Assembly: GCA_001579985.1 (NCBI GenBank)
Contig: LRSR01005502.1
Span: 1 to 24,209, forward strand
From: Hypsibius dujardini
Lineage: Eukaryota; Tardigrada; Eutardigrada; Parachela; Hypsibiidae
Length of the DNA stretch: 24,209 nucleotides
Direction of reading: 5' to 3'
Position 1 is the first letter of the stretch. Every line of letters starts with the position of its first letter. Both the position numbers and the translations under genes were made by a program. Positions 8,588 to 18,112 of this stretch are shown here, in pieces. The notes beneath the pieces are model-generated. The model had not been told where the DNA came from. It was given only the letters and a program-made list of their open reading frames with translations, and did not search any database.

Positions 8588-9632
8588 ATGGAGCTCTTCA
8601 AGATTCCAGTCATGCTTTTGTACGTGCCGCACGGCACCCCTGAGAACCCAATTATTATTGATAACGATTCCATCCCAATCCCCCCACCAATGCCCACGCT
8701 CGCCCCCCATTCCCCTGCCTCACCACCCGCTTCCAATCAAGCTCCCCTTGAGGACGACCAGATGGATGACTCCAACAACGAGGACGACGAAGACGACGAG
8801 GACGAAGAAGATAACGACTCAATGAGGTGGGGTTGATTGATTTATTTGCGTTTGTTTCGTTCTTTTTCCTCTGGTTTTTTACTCATTTAATTTTGTTAAA
8901 TTTGTTTTCAGATCCGAAGAAGAGCTAGAGGTTGCGGCTATTCACAGCCATCGGATCTGGATGGCCGAGTACGAATTTCTCATGGAATTCACAAACGGAA
9001 AGGAGCCGGTGTTGGGTGGAACCCAACAGTTACGCAATACTTACTAATAGTATTATCTCTCTACCTAGATAACCCATTCCTATTTACCTTCACATTCCAT
9101 AATGTACTTACTCAGCTATTATTACGTACATAATTTCGCTATGTCGGCAAGAACTAGTAAGTTAGATCAGGAACTATTCTTTATTCCTGACTATATAAGC
9201 GTGTGTTCTACAGTAATCTAGGAGAGTTCCTTCCTTTCACCTCTAATCTCCTCTACCAGTAAAGTCTTTCTACAATTCTTTTCATATTATTCAGTCTAAT
9301 AGCTTGTATGTTCAGGTTCTTCCGTCCTAGTAGGGACGGAGGGCTAACACCGGAGTGGATCGCTTCCCTAAACCTGGCGGGCTACGAGGAGGACATTATG
9401 GAATACCTACAGCACCACCCTGAGTGAGAGTTTATTTATTTTTTATGCTATTTTTGTTCTTTACATATTTTTTTTAAATTTTTCTTCCAGTATTTCCCTT
9501 TACGTCCGACGGATCGCGGGGATGAGGTATATCCGTCGCGGATGGTCCTTCCTCGTCGATTTCCGGATGCTGCAATGTCCCATGTGGATTGGCGAGGAGA
9601 ACATTCCTCATCTGGCAACTCACTTCCAGTAA
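8588..9632 (+). CDS. Unrecognised multi-exon gene, acidic protein
   Basis: I do not recognise this protein. Exon 1 (8588-8826) encodes a Pro-rich segment (PIPPPMPTLAPHSP) and a long acidic run (EDDEDDEDEEDND) and ends at AG|GTGGGG in phase 2. Exon 2 starts at 8912 after TTTTCAG and stays in frame (EEELEVAAIHSHRIWMAEYE) to a TAA at 9045. Two more good exons follow: 9316-9423 (GGLTPEWIASLNLAGYEEDI) and 9491-9632 (YVRRIAGMRYIRRGWSFLVD), joined cleanly in phase 2 by GA|GTGAGAG and TTCCAG. The link from exon 2 to exon 3 needs a weak donor such as CA|GTTACG at 9029; otherwise there are two transcripts. The TAA at 9630 is itself a possible donor (CCA|GTAATT) to an acceptor at 9832. AATAAA at 9845 could be the poly(A) signal. 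It is tail-to-tail with the Cys-loop receptor gene. Confidence 0.5.
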
Positions 9633-10212
9633 TTTTCTCGCCTTGTCTCCCTCAACGTCTCACGCATCATAACTCGCAACGGTTCCGGCCTCATTCTCGG
9701 CGTCGAATGCACTCTCCCCAGCCGGCGCGCTTTCCCCCAATGAGTTTTCTGTCCGCTCTTCCACCGTGTTCTGTGGCTGTTGAACCATTTTTTATCACCG
9801 CTTTTTTCATTAGTTTTTACCCCATCTTCCAGTGGTATTAGCCCTAATAAAGAAATGCCTCCGGCTGTCTTTCTTTTTCGTCATTTCACTTTTGCGCTAA
9901 TGTAGTTTCGTGCGCGTATCTTTCTTTTCAATGAACAATATATTATACCGGTTATCGTATTATGGTGCGCTCAGATGTGCAGCATCTCTTCTGACAATAC
10001 CGTATTGTAGCTCTTACTATAGTTTAAACAGCCAGTTTAGTTTTAGTGTCCTGGATTTAAATAATTTCGTAAGTACGATAAAGATAGAAGTCAGCGTAGG
10101 AAGGCCTCTCCTAAGGGTCGTGAATGCTGTCGCTCGGTCGCTGTAGTTACCTGGATGCACTACTCTAATTAAGCAGTTTTATTTTTTAAACCATCGTAAG
10201 TTTCGAGTACCT
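9633..10212. other. Convergent 3' intergenic region
   Basis: It lies between two genes that converge. AATAAA on the plus strand at 9845-9850 and on the minus strand at 10183-10178, about 30 bp beyond the receptor stop codon, are candidate poly(A) signals. The rest is AT-rich with no supported exon. Confidence 0.45.
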
Positions 10213-11040
10213 TTAATCGTACTTGCTCAAGTAACAGGGCCAATATATTACGTTGAAAATTAGGAATATGACTGCAAAAGAAGCGGAGCTGTTCTAAACT
10301 CTGTGCATGAAATACCAATACTTTGTGTTACTCGCAAGTCAAGGGCTTTAGTCTTTACCAGGGAAAAGGAACCGCGCGAGGTAGTCGATCTTCTCCACCC
10401 AATCGAACGGCAAACATAACCGTCCGAAGCAGCACGGTCTTCCTTTTGGTTCAGGTTTACTGACGGCTTCTTCTTCCTCACCAGATGGAACATTTTTAGA
10501 GGGTCCCATTAGTCGATGTTGTGCCTCCAAGTTAAAGTCCGGGCCGTATTCCATTCCGTCCTTTTGCTGCGTTACCTTCAACCTATTCACTCGCTTTCGG
10601 TAGTTTCTAAACAAGAATCGGATATGGGCAATTCATTTTTGCAGAACAAATAAAACTGAAACCGCGGAAAAAAGAAAAGGCGAGACATTTAACATACACT
10701 GTAGCAGCCACAACGAGCGCGCTAAAGAGCAAGATATTACAAAATAGATCCATATCTGACTGTCTGTCTGCCTGCCTGTCTGCCTGCCTGCCTGCCTGTC
10801 TGTCAGTCTGCCTGCCTGCCTGAGTGTTTGTCTGTCTGCCTATCTGTATGTCTGTATGTATACACTGTATTTGCCTCCTGTATACAGACCTTTTGTATAC
10901 GACACTTGAGGCACCTGATCGTTCACATGCGTCCCAATCGATGCCAGCCCGAAGAGTGGTGCCATACAGAGGACGATCCGTGGAGCGGTGGATTCCGGAC
11001 TGATCCAGAAGGAAATCCAGGAAATGAATAACATTATGAT
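10213..11040 (-). CDS. Cys-loop ligand-gated ion channel, membrane half (M1-M4), partial
   Basis: Four minus-strand exons splice in phase with GT-AG borders: 11040-10890, 10755-10698, 10606-10359 and 10271-10213, giving 171 residues without a stop. Order: end of M1 (LFISWISFWI), M2 starting at an APR motif and aligning without gaps to glycine/GABA receptors up to VPQVSYTK, M3 (ILLFSALVVAATVNY), a loop of about 70 residues, the pre-M4 motif KIDYLARFLFP, and M4 (IFLIFNVIYW). Such subunits form pentameric, usually chloride-selective channels in the plasma membrane. The pore is divergent: Phe at the 9' gate instead of Leu, Asn at 19', and Pro-Ala swapped before Arg0'; M3 is three or four residues short. 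No ligand-binding exons were found before the duplicated segment at 11135, so it is a truncated gene copy, or its 5' exons lie far away. Confidence 0.7.
10755..10860. repeat. CTGT/CTGC tetranucleotide microsatellite
   Basis: Imperfect TGTC and TGCC units in the intron between the M2 and M3 exons of the receptor gene. Its edge provides the GTCAG acceptor used by the M3 exon, so repeat length changes could affect splicing. Confidence 0.85.
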
Positions 11041-11334
11041 CTATGCGTGGAGTAAAATAATCATTTATGCATCTTTCTCAAGCAAAAGTGGAACCTGGAC
11101 GACTCTTATTGCTGATGTAGGGTGTTTATTAACCGATGGTATGTCCCAAATATCATGTCTGGTTTGTGGATTTTCTTCTGTGGGAGGGGCAACGCAGCAA
11201 ATTATAACACGATGGGGAAACGCAAAGTTAGGACTAAAGTAGAAGAACTGAGGAGATTCCAAATTAATTTTCACTCGTTTCTTACCTGGCAGCGTTTATC
11301 AGGCTCGGACTCATGAGCCATATGGCAAGGAATA

Positions 11335-12624
11335 CAGGTGCCGGCAGCAAAGTTGGACCAGTTTGCGCGCCATCGCACAGCTGATTGGTTTCTTTTGTAA
11401 CAACCCATCTCACATTGTTTTTGAGTAAAACCAAGTCAGCCGTTGTAAAAAACCATTTGTTGACGTTTGAACAATCAACCATGCTTGCTCCAATTAATTC
11501 TGAAACGAGAGGCGCCATCTTGGCCCACCATCGAAACGGCCATTCTCATAGAAAAATAGTCGATGCTTTGTTTGACCTGGCCTTTTCGGTTTCGAAGTCT
11601 ACTGTCACTCGCGTTATCACGGAATTTGAACGGGAGAAGCGAGGAATCCTCAAACCAGCAAAAAAGCTCGATCCCCAGTGCCTGCCGTCCAAGCGTACCA
11701 AGGATCTCATCAGAAAAGTGAACGCAGCGACGAATGTGGATAATCCTCCCACCCTGGACCAAATGACTGAACGGTACGATGTCTCTGAAAGGACAATTCG
11801 TCGAGTTTTGAGGGAAAATCTGCAATCGGACTGGTTGAAGAAGACCAAAACGCATGCCCTGTCAAACAAGCAAGTGCAGCAGCGTCTTGACTGTGGACCT
11901 CGGTTTCTCAAGCTTCTGAGGGTTGATCGATGGAAGTATGTAGTGTTTTTTAATGAGTTCTGGCAGTCTATGAATGATTGTGGTGGAATCCGGGACTGTT
12001 ACTACCGGAAAAAGGGAAAACCAGTTCCGGAAAGTCGCACCAAAAAGTGGAAGCAGACATTCCCCAAAAAGGTGATGTGCGCCGCAGGAGTGTCGTACTG
12101 CGGTGCGACGGGCATCTACTTCGTCCCACCGACCAGCGAAGTCAATTCAGCGTTCTTCCTCAACAATATCGTGAAGCCAATAGTAGAAAAAGACGTCCCC
12201 AGACTCTACCCGGGAGAAAAACACAAAGTCGTCCTCGACTTTGATAGAGCTTCCAGTCACACGACGCCTGCGGTTTATTCCTACCTCAAATCATAAAAAG
12301 TCAAGTACATCGGGAAAGAGGATTCAATGGCCAACAGCCCTGACCTGAGTCCTATGGATTTCGATCCGAACGGGATTTTTAAAAAATCAATTTTTGAGAA
12401 AAAACCCAAAGGCATCCCTGTTTTGCAACGTGCAGCGCGCCAGGTCTGGAAGGAATTCCCACTTAGCGTTTGTCGCTATGTTATGAAATCCTGGAAAGGA
12501 AGGGTGATTCAAATGCTAGACGCAAAGGGCTTTCAGATTGAAAACGCAAAAAAATAGAATAAAATACACACAACGGTGAAAAACTCGTTTGCGCAAACTG
12601 GTCCAACTTTGCTGCCGGCACCTG
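11335..12624 (+). mobile_element. Mariner-type transposon, 1290 bp
   Basis: The terminal inverted repeats are 34 bp and perfect, starting CAGGTGCCGGCAGCAAAGTT, and TA target duplications lie at 11333-11334 and 12625-12626. Copy 1 of the duplicated segment shows the uninterrupted site (GGCAAGGAAAAGGATGTG near 347-364). Perfect termini imply recent arrival, although the transposase is already damaged. Confidence 0.92.
11481..12557 (+). pseudogene. Mariner transposase (DD37D type), inactivated
   Basis: One frame of 359 codons. It starts at MLAPINSETRGAI and has an N-terminal paired-like helix-turn-helix region (HRKIVDAL...STVTRVI; then MTERYDVSERTIRRVL). The catalytic domain has the second acidic residue in VVLDFDRASSHT (12243) and the third in NSPDLSPMDF (12357), 37 residues apart. 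Two faults: the first catalytic Asp is Asn (VFFNE, codon at 11952), and an in-frame TAA at 12294-12296 cuts off the C-terminus with the last Asp. The remaining frame is open, so few mutations separate it from an active gene. Mariner transposases cut and paste at TA sites. An ATG further upstream at 11385 is less likely. Confidence 0.88.
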
Positions 12625-12636
12625 TAGGATGTGAAG

Positions 12637-12913
12637 TATTGTTGTTTAAATTTATTTAAAATAATATTTAAAATGCCAAAACGGCCCTTTTATTTTAAAT
12701 AAAATCGGTTTTAATTTTATTTAAAATCGAAGATTTGTGACAGGCACTAAGAACTTTGAGGCTATTTAAATTCGAAACTGTTTGAATTGAATTTAAAAAG
12801 GCGAAAGCAAAAGATTTAAATCGATTTAAATTCTATTTAAAATGGCCGAGATTTTGATTTTAAATGTATTTTTAATTTTATTCAAATTCAAAGAGGCTAT
12901 TTAAACAACACTA
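12637..12913. mobile_element. hAT-like MITE, 277 bp, AT-rich
   Basis: Termini TATTGTTGTTTAAAT (left) and, inverted, TAGTGTTGTTTAAAT (right) differ at one base. The 8-bp target duplications ATGTGAAG (12629-12636) and ATGGGAAG (12914-12921) match at 7 of 8. Copy 1 has a single ATGTGAAG at 361-368. The body is rich in ATTTAAA-type motifs and has no coding capacity. Confidence 0.85.
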
Positions 12914-13131
12914 ATGGGAAGCCTGTCCGACCAATGTATTGACCGTCTGGCAGTTTTGACGACCGTAATCATAACGCTGATCCACAGTTGCACGTATAGG
13001 GAGAATTTGATAAGGTACTTTATTTAATGGAATAAAAATTGAAATTCCTAATACAAGCTTTGTTGTACGTCAAATCACAGGACGCCGGTTTGTCAACAGC
13101 AGCATTCGGCAACGGAAAAAACACCTTAATA

Positions 13132-13333
13132 CTGTACTGCCACGATTTTAAGGGTGGGTTTTTTGCCCTACACGTAAATTACCGACCCCCGGTCCAACTT
13201 GTGTTCACTGGTTTCACTGCGCTTTTGGCGGACCGAATTCGCCGTTGATGAACGGAAGTGAATACGTGACGTCACGTACAGTCTATCAGGGGTGGGCGGG
13301 GCTAAACACACCCTTAAAATCGTGGCAGTACAG
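13132..13333. mobile_element. Tc1/mariner-type MITE, 202 bp
   Basis: Inverted repeats of about 25 bp begin CTGTACTGCCACGATTTTAA, and TA duplications lie at 13130-13131 and 13334-13335. It is non-coding. Copy 1 of the duplicated segment is continuous at the matching site (near 583-590). Its termini differ from those of the resident mariner, so another transposase moved it. Confidence 0.88.
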
Positions 13334-13644
13334 TAATCTATTTATAAACGATGCTTTGAGAATTAATTGCGATTTATGACTCAGATTATGGCCGGGTAAC
13401 TTCCATATCGTCGAGGGCAGCAGCTCCAGATTACGTGTGTGTGCTTTGCGGATAGATCCTCTAGAACTGGAATATCTGCCCTTGAGTGCACTTTTTAAAC
13501 GATCTATCGGCTCTTGTTTTGTATACAATGCACACCGTATTTTTTAATTTTTGTATAACCTACCCTCTCCCCCCCCCTCGTACAACTCTGGTTGCAAGCT
13601 TAAACTAAAAGTCCCCCTCCCCTTTCCCCTTCCTAACAGTAGGC

Positions 13645-14202
13645 CTTGGTCGCACGGGTCTTTATCCGACTCCTGATTACTCTAATCTTACTCGGCACTT
13701 TGCATTCTGACCATGACAGTGTAATTTAGAGAATTTAGATTCTTTATCCACAGCAATATAATGACAGTACCACGACAATGCATATCTGCGGTTCGGTCTA
13801 AACCGGTGAAATATCTGAAAACATTTGGGCTTAATGCTCATACGATAGTATGCTTGAGCCATTGAACGGCATATGGGCCAGGCCGGGCTGTTGTTGTCTG
13901 TGCGCTCAGTGGACCGAAATCTCTCACACTTAAATCTACATAGGTAACACTGCAATCCTCCAAATTCTTCGTTCCTTGTTCCTCGCAATGTTAATCGATA
14001 TCAACCTTGCCGTTCAGGCATTCCAAACCACGACGATAACTGCACAAAACTAACTGATACCAGCCTCATTGAACACTTTCATATGTTCATATGTCCCCGC
14101 GACAGTTCAATTAACATAAAATATCATGCTCACACGGTTAATCAATAATTCACTCATCAATTTGTGGTTTTTGCAATTGCACTTGGTCGTACTCGCAAAA
14201 CC
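13645..14202 (+). promoter_or_regulatory. Conserved block upstream of UGT2
   Basis: Homologous to 4465-5045 and to 17626-18112. It carries the same TCTTTATCCGACTCCTGATTA start, the AACACTTTCATATGTTCA motif, and the TTTTTGCAATTGCACTTGGT leader just before the start codon. A shorter gap separates it from the duplicated segment than at UGT1, because the TIR insert and the hAT-like MITE are absent here. Confidence 0.5.
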
Positions 14203-15633
14203 ATGGCATCCGAAGTCGTAATTCCTCGTCAGCACTTCCTCCTCCTTCCGTTCCCGGCTTACGGGCACATGATCCCACTCGCGGAGCTGGGCAAGAAGAT
14301 CACCCAACACCATGACGTCACCTTCGCGGTCTCCAAATGCTTGTTCGAGCAAATCCAAAAACGGGAGTTCCTTTCTCACGAGGACTTTGCCCTCGTCTGC
14401 ATCCCGGACGGCCTGGCAGAACAGTTAGACGGTGCGAATGTCCTCAACCAGACGACCTTTACCACCACAATAAACACCGCCATTCTCGGCGTGCGGAGTC
14501 TTCTACAAGCTGTACCCACTCGGAGCACTGTCGGAAACCCAGCGAATTCCCTCGAAATTACAACCCCGGTGGATGTTGTCATTGGGGACAACATCCTCGC
14601 GGAGGGTTTAATGGTCTGCCATGAACGCAACATTCCGTTCCACTTTTTCAACACCGCCTGCGCCACGATGACCCTCGCCGCAATTTCCATGACGGAGGAT
14701 CACCCCGTCGCCGAAAACAACGCGGAGGACAACCAATTCGTCATAATGCCGGTACCGGGGGTACCTCCTCCGGCTATACCGGAGATGATTAAGAAACTAC
14801 GGTTGACTATGGGTAGAGCCACGCCCTATGTCAACGGGATCGTCTTCAACTCCGTCCTCGAAGTGGAGACGGACAATGTCGCGCGGATCGAAACGTTTCC
14901 GATCATGAAAGGTATTCCGTTGCGATTTGTCGGTCCGTTGATGCCGGCCTCGAAAAAAATATCAACCATCAAGATGGAGCAGCAGACGAAAGTGCAGACA
15001 TGGTTGGACCGCCAGTCGGAGACCTCGGTCGTGTACGTAAGTTTTGGTTCGATCGCTTACCCGAAACCTGAGCAAATTGCGGAAGTTGGGAAAGCGCTGT
15101 TGAAAGTCGGTAAACCCTTCATTTGGTCTATCGTTTCGGAACAGCAGCAACATCTTCCGGAGGAAATAACCTCACGGTTAGGGAATCAATTTGAAGGTGA
15201 AGGAAATTCATTTTTGATACTTGGATGGGCTCCGCAAAAGCTGATCCTTCAGCATGCCTCGACGGCGGTCTTTTTGAGTCATTGCGGATGGAACAGCACG
15301 ATGGAAAGCTTGGCAGCGGGAATACCGGTCGTTGCTTGGCCAATGTTCGGCGACCAAAAGATCAACGCCGAGTGGTTGGTGCAACGGTCGACCGCCGTCA
15401 TGGTTGATGGAACGGGATTGAAACCCAAGCGGGTAGTATTGGCGGATGAGCTTGCCCGGATTATTATGGCGGTGGGATGGAATGGCACTTCGAATGACAG
15501 TGTCTGCCGAAGTTTTGCCGAGGCGTGGCGCTTCAAGCTGGCGACGGCAACAAGTCCGGGTGGGAGCTCGGATATTGCGTTTCGAGAGTTAGTTGGTCTA
15601 GCGCACACATCAACTGCTGATTACAATGTTTAA
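14203..15633 (+). CDS. Plant-type UDP-glycosyltransferase, UGT2
   Basis: Intronless, 476 residues. The catalytic pair is complete: His22 in PFPAYGHMIP and Asp129 in VVIGDN. The PSPG donor box spans Trp342 to Gln385 with HCGWNS, and its last residue Gln favours UDP-glucose. There is no signal peptide or membrane anchor, so it is cytosolic. Family members transfer sugar from UDP-sugar to hydroxyl, carboxyl or other groups of small lipophilic compounds; the acceptor cannot be predicted. The start at 14203 is shared with the paralogues; an in-frame ATG 13 codons upstream (14164) also exists. From about residue 210 on it is almost identical to UGT1 and keeps what is probably the original C-terminus (AHTSTADYNV). 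AATAAA at 15833-15838 is a candidate poly(A) signal. Confidence 0.93.
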   Translation: MASEVVIPRQHFLLLPFPAYGHMIPLAELGKKITQHHDVTFAVSKCLFEQIQKREFLSHEDFALVCIPDGLAEQLDGANVLNQTTFTTTINTAILGVRSLLQAVPTRSTVGNPANSLEITTPVDVVIGDNILAEGLMVCHERNIPFHFFNTACATMTLAAISMTEDHPVAENNAEDNQFVIMPVPGVPPPAIPEMIKKLRLTMGRATPYVNGIVFNSVLEVETDNVARIETFPIMKGIPLRFVGPLMPASKKISTIKMEQQTKVQTWLDRQSETSVVYVSFGSIAYPKPEQIAEVGKALLKVGKPFIWSIVSEQQQHLPEEITSRLGNQFEGEGNSFLILGWAPQKLILQHASTAVFLSHCGWNSTMESLAAGIPVVAWPMFGDQKINAEWLVQRSTAVMVDGTGLKPKRVVLADELARIIMAVGWNGTSNDSVCRSFAEAWRFKLATATSPGGSSDIAFRELVGLAHTSTADYNV

Positions 15634-15862
15634 GTGCGTGCAATGGTTTTAAACGGCCGTAGTGTGTAACTGTTTTATTAGATAATTACACTTTTACTTG
15701 AGAATTCAAGAGTTTGCAAGACACTGCCATTAAAAAATGAGTCAAATGCGAAAAATCTCAATTGAAAGTTTCAGTATTTACACATCGTATAATTTGTTGG
15801 AAATGTTTGCAATTCAATCAGAAGACATATTGAATAAACATTGTTCAACTAACAAGGAAATT
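15634..15862. other. UGT2 3' flank
   Basis: AT-rich and unlike the sequence after UGT1. It contains AATAAA at 15833-15838, 200 bp past the stop codon, as a possible poly(A) signal. The pogo-like element begins just after it. Confidence 0.45.
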
Positions 15863-17625
15863 TTGCAACTCCGGAGGGCGAAATGTTCCACTTTTTTGAG
15901 TTTGTTGTGTGCATAATGTTCTCAGTACTTCAGTTGAAAAAAAATACAAATGCCTGCGAACATTTTTAAAAATCAAAAACCAGTCGGCGGTGGTACGTAG
16001 GGTTGTTAAGTTTACCCGAAGTATCCTTTATTAATCGATGTATTTGCTGAAGCTTTAGGCAATGGCGGCTGCAACGTCATTGATTGAACGACTTCAGCTC
16101 TTCTTTAACTTGGCATAAAGCATGCAAATGATGGTTTAATTTTTGGTAATACCTTGAAATAATTTTTACTAGACGTCAGCAGCATGCTAGCATTGATCTT
16201 GAAAATAAATACTAAACCTTGTCCCACAGCTTATGTTTTGAAAATCTATATTCGTTGATTCTCACACTTTGTTGCATTTTTATCCAACCATAGTGATCGA
16301 AAAAATGGAGCCAGTTATCGATCACAACGGTTTGCTTGAGAACGTATCTGTCACGGAGGAGGATATAGAGTTTGTCAACAGCCGATTAGATGAAGACAAA
16401 CCGTCGTCTGATGAAATTTTTTAGCTTACTTCTGATAAGGGCAAGTTTTTCTCGCGGTTCTAGGTAGAATAATGTACCGGATTTGAATTACAAAAAAAGG
16501 CGGTTGCATATATGATATGGTGCAAGTAAAAACGATTGTTTGTTTCATCGATCCGCTACAAGTTTCCAAAAGTGACTAACAAATCAATATTGTTCGAATG
16601 GGCAAAACAGTTCAATCTTGACACTCAAACGGGAAAAATGAGACAGGTTTTCGACATCAGGAAAGCAACGTACAATGACGACAACAAATAAACGATGATC
16701 AATTCGGTCCTCAAATCCAGCAGGATCACTTTATGTCCTGGTTACGATATCAAACACGGGCAAAACGAAGAAGGAACATCTGACGGTGTGGCTAGAGCAA
16801 GTGTATTTTTCGCATGTTGGCAACTGGACTGCGCTGGTCATCAATTTTTGGTCCAACTTTAAGAACCGGACCTTACAAAACGCTGCCCCTCTAGAAGGTC
16901 GCGAGGTGCCGATTGTAACTGTTCTACCAAAAACTTTACCGTTATGCCAACCTCTTGACGTTTGCGAATTCCGTATGTGAAAGGCCTTCGTGCACAAAAT
17001 CTGGGATTAGGTAGCTCAAGTCAACATCCAGTGTGAACTGCAGCATAGCAACTCAATCCTGAAGCTCCAGTCGCTAATACATAACCAGTTCAGCAGCCCA
17101 CAATTTCAGGAGATGTGGAAAGTGGGTTGGTCCTACTCCGGTTATTTTCAGACCAAAGAGAATTTCGAGTTCAAAAATCCGTCCCAGTTCTGTTTTGACA
17201 GCAATGCGGTCAGGGAGAACCACCAACGCTCTGTTTTCTGTGTGCGAAAACTCATTTCCTGACTTGCGCTTGGCGCAAAGTCACTCTGTTTTGATCATTT
17301 CTACCGCTCTAACCGTTTTTGTGACGTGATCAATTAATTTTACTTTTGGTAAACTAAATATTTAGCTGGTTTTGATTTACAGTAATTTAGTAACGCCCGC
17401 ATACAAGCCAGTGTATTCGCTCGTGTCAACGAACATCTCAATCAATGCAGGTGGCATGCTGTAACAATGAGAGCGCCCCCTATATACCACTGGAAACTGG
17501 TGTTTGATTTTTAAAAAAATGTTAGAGGCATATCTATTTTTTTTCTCAATTGGAATTTTGAGTTTAAGTTATATCTACACACAAAAACTCAAAAAAATGG
17601 AACACTTCGTCCTCAAGAGATGCAA
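15863..17625 (+). mobile_element. Pogo-like transposon (copy A) with long inverted repeats
   Basis: Left (15863-16003) and right (17478-17625) ends are imperfect inverted copies of each other. Matching pieces read outward to inward are TTGCA-CTC-GAGG-CGAA, TGTTCCA-TTTTTTGAGTTT, AACATTTTT-AAAAATCAAA and a CCAGT-GGTA-GTAGGG-like stretch. Between them lies a decayed DDE_1-type transposase. Target duplications could not be fixed. The right third reappears behind UGT1. The element separates UGT2 from UGT3, and its right end cuts the first part (about 90 bp) off the UGT3 upstream block. Confidence 0.7.
16305..17262 (+). pseudogene. Pogo/jerky-like DDE transposase, degenerate
   Basis: The remains lie in several plus frames. 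A helix-turn-helix-like piece (YKFPKVTNKSILFEWAKQ, near 16555-16610) resembles the N-terminal DNA-binding part of pogo/Tigger transposases. A catalytic piece has VPIVTVLPKTLPLCQPLDVC (16909-16968), where the QPLDV motif is characteristic of the DDE_1 family. The C-terminal tail ILKLQSL...FQEMWKVGWSYSG ends at a TGA at 17260-17262. In-frame stops at 16978 and 17008 and frame changes inactivate it; the residue expected to be the second Asp appears as Asn (LVINFWS). It is classed as pogo-like by these motifs only. Confidence 0.6.
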
Positions 17626-18112
17626 TTTAAATTCTCTATCCACAGCAAGATAAGGATAGTACCATGAAAGTGCATATCAACGGTTCGGTGAAGCATGTAC
17701 ACCGGTGAAATATCTGAACACAATTGGGCGCAATGCTCATACGATAGGTGTGCGTACCAGAGTCTATGGATTGCACAGGGTCCAGGTCTGGCTGTTGTTG
17801 TCTATGCGCTCAGTGGACCGAAATCTCTCACACTTAAATCTCCATAGGTAACACTACAATCCTCCAAATTCTTCGTTCCTTGTTCCTCGCAATGTTAGTC
17901 GTTATCAACCTTGCCGGCCAGGTGTTCCAAGCCACGACGATAACTACACAAAACTAACTGATACCAGCCTCGGTTGAACACTTTCATATGTTCAAAGGTT
18001 CATATGTCCCCGCGACAGCTCAGACATAAAATACCATGCTAACACGGTTGATCAAAATTTCACTCATCAATTTGTGGTTTTTGCAATTGCACTTGGTTGT
18101 ACTCGAAAAACC
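17626..18112 (+). promoter_or_regulatory. Conserved block upstream of UGT3
   Basis: Homologous to the last 490-500 bp of the UGT1 and UGT2 upstream blocks, starting at TCTATCCACAGCAAGATA. The beginning of the block was lost where the pogo-like element ends. The leader motifs GTCCCCGCGACAG, ACTCATCAATTTGT and TTTTTGCAATTGCACTTGGT are kept. Confidence 0.5.

Larger units (their letters stand above)
11135..13605. repeat. Duplicated segment, copy 2 (split by three transposons)
   Basis: It matches 150-847 piece by piece: 11135-11334, 12625-12636, 12914-13131 and 13334-13605. The gaps are exactly three DNA elements: a mariner, a 277-bp hAT-like MITE and a 202-bp TA-flanked MITE. As in copy 1, a UGT upstream block and UGT gene follow. 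Copy 1 lacks all three insertions. Confidence 0.8.

Noticed and set aside
9910-10146. 78-codon plus-strand frame after the unrecognised gene
   Set aside because: Low-complexity AT-rich sequence, no splice sites or motifs, and it overlaps the expected 3' region of the receptor gene.
11282-11911. Minus-strand frames within the mariner element
   Set aside because: They are antisense to the transposase, which has clear catalytic and DNA-binding motifs.
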